Of a stretch of DNA of 64,000 bases, positions 56,268 to 64,000 are shown piece after piece. The number at the start of each line of letters is the position of its first letter. The stretch's first letter is position 1. The notes under the pieces were generated by a model, which did not search any database, had not been told where the DNA came from, and saw nothing but the letters and a program-made list of their open reading frames with translations. This stretch comes from Neopestalotiopsis rosae (lineage: Eukaryota; Ascomycota; Sordariomycetes; Amphisphaeriales; Sporocadaceae), in contig JALGAS010000009.1 of the NCBI GenBank assembly GCA_023078685.1, positions 1,116,001 through 1,180,000 of the forward strand. Direction: 5' to 3'. Both the position numbers and the translations under genes were made by a program.

Positions 56268-58115
56268 CTAATACTTGGCCTCAGAGATCCTCACAAAGCA
56301 CTTGGCAGGCTTGGTAGTGAGACTATCGACAGCCTCAAAGGTGTTGAGCTCCTCGGGCAGGGGGCCGAGCTCCAAGTTCCAAAACAGCAGCGTCATGAGG
56401 ATGCGGAGCTCCAGGTAGGCGAGGCGGCGCCCAAAGCAGCCGCGCACGCCGTTGCTAAAGGTCAAAAATGGCCCGGCCTGCGAGTCGAACGCCGTCGTGT
56501 TGTCGTCACCACTGCCCTTGTCGACCTCGTTGTTGTCGTCCTCCTCCTGCTTTAGCCACCGCTCCGGCACAAAGGCCTCGGGGTCCAGATCGTCCCAGTC
56601 GCCGCGCTTCTCCGTGTGGGCCCGCGAGCTCTCGCTGCGCACGCCCTCGTCGACGGCAAAGGACGGCTTCGCGACGCTGGCGCCCATGGTCGGCATAAAG
56701 ACCTGTGTACCCCTGGGCACCCGGTGGCCCAGCAGCGTCGTGTCGACCTGGGCCTGGCGGAAGACGCCGAGCACGGGGCCCGTGAGCCGCAAAATCTCCT
56801 CCATGACGGCTTCGAGGTACGGGACCTGGGTCTTGGTGATCTCGGCGACGGTGGGCGAGCGCTGGGCCGCGGCGGCCTCGGCGTACGTGGCACGCAGGGC
56901 CGCGCGTAGCTTGGACTGGATCTCCCCGTGGATGGCCATGTGCTTGAGCCCCCACTGGAACGACGTGGCCGTGGTCTCGTGTCCCGCGCCAATGTAGCCG
57001 TAGAGCTCGTCCTTCATGTAGGGGGAGTCAAAGACGGGCGCGCGGCCGGCTTTCCTCGCCGCGTTGATCTCGCGCTTCACCATGTGGTCCAGCGCCGACT
57101 TGACGTCGCCGTCGCCGGCCTCGGCGCGCTTGATGGCCAGGCCGATCTGCTTCTCGAGCATGCGCGCCTTGGTGGCGTACGCCTCGCGCATGTGCGGCTT
57201 GCGGTTGTTGAGCTTGTGGAACAGGCCCGGCAGTGGCGCGCTCACCGACTGGCCCACGGCGTCTTGCTGGACCTGGTGCGAGCGGAGGTCCTCGTTGGGC
57301 AGGTGGTCGGGAAATCGCATGGGGGCGTCCCTGCTGTCCGGTACCTGATCCTCCAGGTCGGCCTTGCGCACAATATCGTGGTAGAGCTCCGTCATGCTCT
57401 GCGAGTCGCCCTCGCCGAGCGCGACGATCTTGATGATGTCAAATGTCATGACGTGAATGTCCTCGTCTGCCCGAAACGGTCGCCCCTTGGCCTTTTCCGC
57501 CTTGAGCTTCCACAGATCGACAAACTTGAGCGTATTGCGGTGGATCTCTGGAGCAGAAACCTGTGACCAGATGAGCTTCCATTCCGTTATAAAGTACATG
57601 AAAAGTCCCCTGTGATTACATACAGTGTGCAAGAAATTAGGAGTCATGAGATCCTTGACCAGCTCCCTGTTAGCCTTGAACTGAGGACTCGAAGTCTTCA
57701 TGCCAATGTGATGATTGGGAATCACACCACCGAGGGCTTCAAGGTTACGACCGCCACGATCAAACTCCTTGCCCCTGCGGAGCAAAATATCCTGAGCCTC
57801 ACGAAAGTCGGACAGGATCAAGATGGGCTTGGCCAAGGGCGCCATGAAGACCTGCACGAGCGGGCTGTTGTGCCGCCATGGCTGCTCCCCCAGCCAGGCC
57901 CGCGGTCTGCCTCCCGTCTTTTGCAGTTTCCTGACCTCGAGCAGGTCGCCGAGGATGGACTTGACGGCGGCCTTGTTGTAGGGAATGCCCGGCAGAGGCT
58001 TGGGCAGTGCCCACTGATAGCCTAGATACAGCAGCGAGAGCAGACCGACGACTATCGCGCTCACTGCCAGAGGCAGCTGCGCCAGTGATGACACAGCAGC
58101 CGTCTCGGAAGACAT
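56268..58115 (-). CDS. Cytochrome P450 monooxygenase
   Basis: Two exons (57624-58115, 56268-57560) give 594 residues. The 63-base intron is a multiple of three and contains no stop, so an unspliced reading of 615 residues is also open. The intron has a GTATGT donor and CACAG acceptor, and removing it gives NFLHT-VSAPEIHRNT, which fits the family alignment. An N-terminal membrane anchor (~17-34) precedes KPLPGIPYN. The I-helix reads GAGHETT (355-361), the K-helix ExxR is EILR (419-422), PERW is present, and the heme loop is FSNGVRGCFGRR with Cys539. The enzyme would be an ER-anchored mono-oxygenase needing P450 reductase. A polar insertion rich in Asp/Asn (EEDDNNEVDKGSGDDNT) lies before the heme loop. 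Substrate and CYP family are not assigned. It could be accessory metabolism together with the cupin. Confidence 0.93.
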   Translation of the reverse strand: MSSETAAVSSLAQLPLAVSAIVVGLLSLLYLGYQWALPKPLPGIPYNKAAVKSILGDLLEVRKLQKTGGRPRAWLGEQPWRHNSPLVQVFMAPLAKPILILSDFREAQDILLRRGKEFDRGGRNLEALGGVIPNHHIGMKTSSPQFKANRELVKDLMTPNFLHTVCNHRGLFMYFITEWKLIWSQVSAPEIHRNTLKFVDLWKLKAEKAKGRPFRADEDIHVMTFDIIKIVALGEGDSQSMTELYHDIVRKADLEDQVPDSRDAPMRFPDHLPNEDLRSHQVQQDAVGQSVSAPLPGLFHKLNNRKPHMREAYATKARMLEKQIGLAIKRAEAGDGDVKSALDHMVKREINAARKAGRAPVFDSPYMKDELYGYIGAGHETTATSFQWGLKHMAIHGEIQSKLRAALRATYAEAAAAQRSPTVAEITKTQVPYLEAVMEEILRLTGPVLGVFRQAQVDTTLLGHRVPRGTQVFMPTMGASVAKPSFAVDEGVRSESSRAHTEKRGDWDDLDPEAFVPERWLKQEEDDNNEVDKGSGDDNTTAFDSQAGPFLTFSNGVRGCFGRRLAYLELRILMTLLFWNLELGPLPEELNTFEAVDSLTTKPAKCFVRISEAKY

Positions 58116-59305
58116 GGCTCTTTGAGGATGTCGGTTGCCCCCAAATTAAATCCGTGTTTATCAAGTGCTTCGATTCGTTATTGTAAAGGCAGGCTTCTTG
58201 ACGGTATCGTCACTGACAAGGCGTCATTAAAGACACAAACAGAGAGAAATTGACAGTGTTCCTGCTGCCTCTCGGGGGAGATGGCGCGACATATTCCGTC
58301 CCATATATGCAAGTAACAAAATTTCGCCCAAGGGCTCAGCTGGCCAACCTGGGCGCAAACCCCTGGTCCTGGGGGATCGGATGCCAGCATGCAAGATAGG
58401 CAGCGTGGAGTCTCAATTTTGGATCCGCCCAACGGCCGGGCCGCGGGATACGGCAAGGATGCAGAGGTGCATCGTGAGTTCGGCGTCTTTTGAAGGGGTC
58501 GACCCTGGATTTTAGGAAAGCATGGACATCCCTTCTAGTGAGGCTTAGTCCAACTTTTTAAATGGTAAAAGGAAAAAAAGGTTCAAGAGTCTGACACCTG
58601 CCAGTATGAGACGCGCTTGTCCCTTAATTATTCCGCCATCAGAATAGCCAGAGTGTCCTGCCTTTATGCAGGCGCTCCAGGAACGACCATGGTCGAGACA
58701 AAGCTGGCGATGGATTTACCATTTCTAGTTAGTAGCTTGCCTGGCTGTTCTTGGACATGGATGATCATCATACAAAACCGAATTGCCCGAAGCGCCCAAA
58801 TAAGACTCTCGTCTCCACCAGTACGCATATATTGACAAAACCCATCTCCGTGTTTTCCAATTGGCTGTATTCTTGACATTTTGACATCTTGGAATTATTG
58901 ACCTTCTGGGACTGTGAGACGCCTGGCTGGGACGAAGCCAACCAGCATGGTGAATAACACTATTTACTCCAAAATGTGGTGTTACAGGTGATTATATACT
59001 CGACCCGGTTTCGCATTGATAATAGATTAACCATTATGAATACCTAGGCAGTGAGTTGCCCATGTGCCACGGCTTTACTGCTGAAGGAGGTAGAGAGCTC
59101 AAAATGGGATACCGCATCGGTGAAACATATACCTCTCGGCACAACTGCCGCTACCAAAGTCCTGTTTTATCCTTTCTATAGAGATGTGGTCCTGGCAATG
59201 CGAGAAAACTCCTTCTATTAGCCGCAGTGTACAACTGCTCTCTTTTTACCCCGTTGACGATGACTCTCGATAACGCTTTGCCCCAGCTTGTGACGTATAC
59301 ATGCT
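58116..59305. other. Intergenic region
   Basis: About 1.2 kb hold the P450 promoter and the possible 3' region of the RanBP1 locus. No gene, RNA or repeat supported. Confidence 0.5.
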
Positions 59306-59905
59306 TCAGTCGTGGACCTGCTCTGGCTGCGTTGAAGAGTTCAGATCGCCAGACACTGCCCTTGCCTTTTTCTGGGTTCTGGTCATAGCACTATCAGTAG
59401 AACTGCTCTCGAGAGCAGATGAGTGAATCTGATCAGCCTTCCGCTTGGGTGAGCTAGTCTTCCTCGAGCTTTGTCCGCTCACATTTTCAAGGCAGCCAGC
59501 CTCGTCATTCGAGTGCTCAGTGTTTCCGTTCACGGCAGCTTCCTTAACTTCTCGGCAGCTGGAACCGCTTGCCATAGGCTGTCCGTCCTCCCCGTTGCTG
59601 TCTGGTAGTTTGACCTCTGAATCCAAGCCAACCTCAGCTTCTGCGACATTCGGCGATGCGCATCGGTCACGTGGCGGACTCTGCTCATCAGAAGCACCGT
59701 CCAAGCTGACACGCTGTGCAATGGGGTATTTGCTCTCTGAGGCGCATGATGCGGATTTATGTTCCGACTGTCCAGGTACTTTACGTGTGGCCGGATGATG
59801 AGCCCATCCTGGTGAGATTGGTCTTGACGGTGCTGGTGTTCCATCGCTGGTGACGGGCGAACTATTTCCAGAGTCAAGCTGGGCGACTGAAGCTTCGACG
59901 AGCAA
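59306..59905 (-). other. In-frame 199-codon extension after the RanBP1-gene stop
   Basis: Directly after the TAG stop of the RanBP1-domain gene (59906-59908) the same frame stays open for 199 codons and ends with TGA at 59306. It starts with TTG, its first ATG is more than 100 codons in, and no splice acceptor in frame was found. Composition is Ser/Glu/Pro-rich with two basic patches (SSPKRKADQ and KKARAVSGD), much like the N-terminal part of the same protein (SSPKKKRAHDEVE, EKKRHRD). This could be stop-codon readthrough, a pseudogenised C-terminus, or a chance frame in the 3' UTR; a chance frame of this length is unlikely but possible. Confidence 0.45.
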
Positions 59906-61585
59906 CTAATTCGACTGTAGCTCGCGCTGGATCTTGCCGACCTCATTAAGGAAGCTCTTGGCATTTGCAGGGTTCATCTGTGCAATACATTATTAGTGAT
60001 TAGTTCAGGGAGCGAACTGCATAGGTCTTGAACATACCTTGAGCTGTACACTGACAGCCTCACCAGCGCCCTCGATGGCGGTGAACAGAACGCAAACAGT
60101 CTTATTCATAGGTTTCTCCTGGAATGTCATAGCAGGTATGAGGGTCGTGTTCAAGATGACCTTGTGCGTCGAGTCCTGGCGCATGATGAGTCGGACAGAC
60201 TTGACGTCTCCATCCTCTAGACTGGAGGCGTCAAAGGTACCAGGAATGGGCAATCCGTTGTCGTCCGTGTCGATACATTGTATGGGGACATTGATCTTGA
60301 GATTGCCAGCACCACGCTCCTTCCAGGCCGTGGCGCCCTTGTCCAGGTGAAAGATCTTTGCGCGAAGCTGGAGGATAGTAGCCTCGCCAGCCTCACCGTT
60401 ATCCACGGTCACTTTGCAGCAGGTCAGCTTACAGGACACAAGAAGCCAAGCGTAGAATACTAGACTTACCTCGTTGGAGCTTTGTCTTCTTGGTGTCGCC
60501 CTCACCATCTTTCTCATCCTTGTCCTGCTTGTCGGCATCGCCTTGGGCGCTGGCAGCCTCATCCGCTTCATCCTCTCCCTCCGATTCGGGGTCACTATCG
60601 GGTGCTCCAAATGCCTTTACGGGTTTGCTGCTCTTGAGAGATCCGCCGGGCTGGGCAAACGAGGTCAACTTGCTGCTGCCAAAGGTACTGCTGAATCCAC
60701 CACCAAAAGCACTTCCTCCAAAAGGCTTCGAGGCTCCGCCAAGTTGTCCAAAAGGCGACGAACCATTGGCTGCGCTTCCAGAACCAAAGACCGAGGGTGT
60801 GTTCGACTTGGATGATGCCGAGGCGCCAAACGGCGAAGGCGATGCCGAAGCACTGGCAAACGAAGTGAGGGGCTTGGCACCGGTGTTCATGAAGGGAGAG
60901 GCGGCTGCTGCAAATCCTGAAAGCCCGGAGCTCTTGAAGGCAGACTCGGAGGTAGTGGCGGGCTTATCGGCAGGTGCCTTCGTCTCGTCTGGTGTGTTTC
61001 CACTGGGCGTGGTAGCGTTGGGCTCGGCCGAGTCCTGCGCACAAGTTAGTGAATTGGCCATGAACAGGTGGCATGCCGTGGCTCAGCTGCGAGAGGAGCT
61101 GGAGCTGGAGGCTGGGGGGAAATGGCTCTTCGTACCTTTGTTTCGGCGGCGTCAGTCTTGGTCTCGCTGGAGATATCTCGGTGTCGTTTCTTCTCGGGCT
61201 CTAGGCGGTCTGTTCTACTCAAGGCTGCGGAGCCGTTCGCGCCTATGGGTGAGACATCTCCATTTGGATCCTTGGCGGTATCCTTGTTGGGTTCTACCTC
61301 GTCGTGCGCACGCTTCTTCTTGGGAGACGAGAGCTGTTCCTTGAGCTTGTCATTCTGACTGTCGGGAACGGGCAACTGTGGTAGCGTCTTGTCGCCATCG
61401 CCCGAGAGGGTTGAGCTAGCTTGCGAGGCAGACATGGCAGCTGCGGCGTTGGGCTCTGAAATTCTGGTGTTGTCAAACTCTTTGCGAGTGGTAGCGGTGT
61501 CGGGGTCTTCAGCTGAAGAAGGCTTGGGGCGGTCAGCCGGTGAAGCACTTCTCGCAATATCGGGCGTCGAGGCTTTGTCTGTCAT
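59906..61585 (-). CDS. YRB2: RanBP1-domain, FG-repeat nuclear transport protein (Yrb2/Hba1 type)
   Basis: Four exons read leftward (61136-61585, 60470-61034, 60038-60411, 59906-59977) give 486 residues. Residues 1-150 are acidic/basic and disordered, with nuclear-signal-like patches (SPKKKRAHDEVE, EKKRHRD). Residues ~190-300 hold FG-type repeats (SPFG, SVFG, KPFG, TFG). An acidic stretch (DSDPESEGEDEADE) leads into a RanBP1 domain at ~338-463 (AKIFHLDKGATAWKERGAGNLKINV, then the IMRQDSTHKVILN block). The last exon codes NPANAKSFLNEVGKIQREL. This matches yeast Yrb2 and S. pombe Hba1, nuclear Ran-GTP binders that assist exportin-1 dependent export. Nup2/Nup50-type proteins share the parts but are built differently. 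The ATG at 61585 is the first true ATG in the frame. See the separate entry for the frame continuing past the stop. Confidence 0.88.
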
Positions 61586-63060
61586 TTGGACGTCGTTTGG
61601 AGCGGCGGGTTTGTCGTTGTGCGCGCAAAGAGTGCAGCGGCGTCTTCTTTCTTGACTAGGTGCGTGTCGATTGTTGTTCGGCTGGCTGAATGGGTACGGT
61701 AGTGAATTGCTGTTCACGGCCTAGGACAAGAAAGGCGGCGGCAGCGTATGTATGGGCGCTGCAGGCAGGCAGGGCAATTTGAGTGAACGGTAACCCGGCA
61801 GGTGGTTTTTTGCACAGGTTAGGACGAGGCCCAATTGGGGGTTTTCTTGCGCGGATGCGATTATCCTCTCGTCTTGTTCGCACTGGTTGACCGGGAACCT
61901 CTGCGAAATTGAGTACAGAAGAAGGTGGGGTAGCTCTTTTTTTGGTTTTGGGGGAGGAAGAACAATGGACGACGATGCACGCTTTTGGCGCAAAAGGTCT
62001 AAGTCAAGTACGATTCTGTACCTATCCTTATCTTAAGTGCAGTCGCTCTGTGCTCTTTGAATCTTATGTCTCTGCTGAGAATATCGCCGAGACAGGAGTG
62101 TTTGGGTCGAGGACTGCAAGCACGCGAAAAGTTGATAAGCGAGGACGGGAACGAGACTGGCTCATGGATGGATGGATGGATGGACTTGCAGAAGCGATAT
62201 TGAAGCTGATTTTTCGGCTCCTCCTCCGTCAGCGTCTTTCCTGGTTGGCAACTGCGTTTATTGGGTCCATCTGGGTCCCCAGAGTGCACTGAAGACCCGC
62301 TGATCCACGGCAGTCAAACGCTGTTTAATGCTCCGTTTTGCGCGGGTTCCACAAAGGCTTCAACTGTCGTTACTGTCGCTAGGGCGCGTGCCTACAAACT
62401 TACAGCTGTCATCCACGCGGAATCTCCACTAAACAACTCATCTTCTGCAATACAGGGTATTACAGGCACCTAAAGTCCTAATACTGTACCGGACATTGAA
62501 CCATACTCCGGTGGGTACTCTGCACTTGCATCGAGCATGCATCACCTGGTGTGCCATCATAATACATACATCTACTACATGTGCACACAAAGCTCGCACC
62601 CTGGCCGAATATTGCATGGAAATGACCCGCAATCTAATACAAATTCCACAGTAAGACCATGCTCAGCTGCATTTTCTGAGCGTTATTCTCCTCTATCTGC
62701 TTGAAACAGCGTTCGTACCTGCTTATGATCCTACTTCCCAGGCTGCTATCTGTAAATGAACACTTACACAATCGGATGACTTCAGCAACACGATTGACAT
62801 GTCACCTATTCAAACAATATCCTTTGTTCTACACCAAAATTTCTACTCTAATTTGAGATACATATCACATTCTGACTAGTCATTTATTATCGAGATTTGT
62901 TTTAATGTTGTATAATCGACGACCATATAATTTGGATGACACTATGTAAATAGTCCGTTGTCCTTCACTTGTACAGAGCTCAGTGACAAGAAATCGAATT
63001 TTGATAACCGCCCATTTCTCGTCTCAGTCTTTCTCGAGGAAGCAGAAGATGCTTCTCTTG
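61586..63060. other. Intergenic region with a GATG microsatellite
   Basis: About 1.5 kb upstream of the RanBP1-type gene and downstream of the alpha/beta hydrolase gene. The only repeat seen is an ATGG run at 62164-62184. Short frames on both strands are not convincing. Confidence 0.5.
62164..62184. repeat. ATGG tetranucleotide microsatellite
   Basis: Five perfect ATGG units in the intergenic region. Confidence 0.85.
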
Positions 63061-63992
63061 TCAGGTTGAATGAAGAAACTCGTCGAGCACCCTGTTGAAG
63101 GCTTCGGGAAACTCCCAAAACGTAAAGTGGCCGCCCTCGTCCTTGCCAAACAGGTGAAGCCTGGAGCCCGGGATCTGCGTGTGCATCCAGCGCGAGGTGT
63201 CCTGCTGGAGGACGCTCGCCTCGCCGCCAATGACGAGGGTGGGCACGCTGCCGAGCTGCGGGAGCACCTCTCGCCAGTCCCACGACACCGAGTCCCGGAA
63301 CAGCGCGAGCGCGGCGGCGCTGGGCATCTTGGATATCTGCGCCCACACCCACGCAAAGTCCTCCTCGCTGGTCTGGTCGGTGAACATGCCCCGGATCACG
63401 CCCGGCATGACCACGTCAAAGGCGTTTGATATCTCGTCTAGCTGTGCCGGGGTAAAGATGCCGCCAAAGTTCTTGGCTTCTGTCTCGGTCCAGGACGGGT
63501 TGATTAGCATGCAGGGCGACCCGTCGACGGACACGAAACGGCTGATGCGTTGCCTGGACTCGGGGTGGAACTTCCATAGGGCCCAGGTGATCTGGCTGCC
63601 CATGGAGTGGCCAATGATGGTGATGTCGTTGAGATTGAGCTCATGGATGAGAGCATTAAGGTCGTTCGCAAGGTTTGGTACTATAGTGAAAGGATTCGAT
63701 TAGAATTCCAATTCAGTATCGGATACGATTTCATCATATATCCACGACGGTACTGAAAGATATATCTTTCACACACAGTACCAAGAGCCCACTTACCGGT
63801 GTAGCCAGAGTCAGGCTTATCCGACTCGCCATGTCCACGATAATCATAAGTCGTGATTCGAAAGTCCTTTTCAAAGTATTCGACCTGCTTGCTCCATTGA
63901 GCCGCTGTTTGTCGCCAACCATTCAGGAATAAGAGGTTTGGCTTTCCAAGTTCACCGCTTTGGGTGTAACTGAGGCGAACACCATCCTTCAT
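63061..63992 (-). CDS. Alpha/beta hydrolase (possibly 5'-partial)
   Basis: Two exons (63797-63992, 63061-63680) give 271 residues if the ATG at 63992 is the start. The frame stays open to the window edge, so an upstream start or exon cannot be excluded. The fold is clear: LLFLNGWRQTAAQW oxyanion loop, TYDYRGHGESDKP, and the nucleophile elbow IIGHSMGSQ with Ser91, with a cap region (FTPAQLDEISNAF...) and the terminal EGGHFTFWEFPEAFNRV with His250. The usual acid after strand 6 is not obvious at VIGGEASVLQQ, a variant common in one fungal and bacterial subgroup. The intron splits a Val codon with GTAAGT/TAG ends. Related enzymes include non-heme haloperoxidase-like and lactonase-like hydrolases; the substrate is unknown. 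Confidence 0.86.
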
Positions 63993-64000
63993 TTTCAAGA

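Noticed and set aside
59530..59964. Alternative-frame 144-codon reading over the RanBP1 tail region
   Set aside because: Could only be joined to the RanBP1 exon by a splice whose phase does not fit; composition is non-coding-like.

Overview
The window looks like nuclear DNA of a filamentous ascomycete (Pezizomycotina; the protein repertoire suggests a sordariomycete, perhaps Hypocreales, which is inference). Genes are monocistronic on both strands. They carry short introns (50-180 bp) with GTNNGT-type donors and CAG/TAG acceptors, and they encode typical fungal families: PDR-type ABC transporter, STAND-type N-terminal domain, CVNH lectin, Sad1/SUN, filamentous-type PI-PLC. There is no sign of operons, phage or CRISPR. 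All exon joins were made by eye from splice consensus, reading frame and family similarity.

Layout. 1-8.5 kb: an unknown intron-containing protein, a TMEM97/sigma-2-receptor-like EXPERA membrane protein, an unknown secretory type I membrane protein, a 2.2 kb gene-poor gap, and a DUF6590-type protein. 9-13.8 kb: an intronless PDR/ABCG drug-efflux transporter. 13.8-16.5 kb: a gene-poor gap with a tRNA-derived, SINE-like relic. 16.6-25 kb: an NLR-like protein without an NTPase domain, a proline-rich/glycine-zipper/CVNH protein, a small membrane ORF and a BCS1-like AAA ATPase. 25.5-34 kb: an M1 aminopeptidase, a dienelactone hydrolase, a BRCT protein and FAD synthase. 34.2-40.3 kb: DEAD-box helicase DBP4 and a SUN-domain protein with an unusual polyproline repeat. 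42.8-54.7 kb: UDP-galactose 4-epimerase, a giant 1865-residue ankyrin-like protein with an upstream ORF, and PI-specific phospholipase C. 54.9-64 kb: a cupin, a cytochrome P450 with a frame-neutral intron, a RanBP1/FG-repeat nuclear protein followed in frame by a further 199-codon ORF, and an alpha/beta hydrolase at the right edge.

The genes do not form one pathway. Housekeeping functions (FAD synthesis, rRNA processing, nuclear envelope, Ran transport, galactose metabolism) are interspersed with accessory ones (efflux pump, P450, cupin, CVNH lectin, NLR-like protein). The P450 and cupin are neighbours but show no secondary-metabolite backbone enzyme beside them. The observations I consider most worth following are the stop-interrupted continuation of the RanBP1 gene, the FH1-like polyproline repeat in a SUN protein, the ~100-residue higher-order repeat of the giant ankyrin-like protein with its MGC-starting upstream ORF, and the NTPase-less NLR-like gene.
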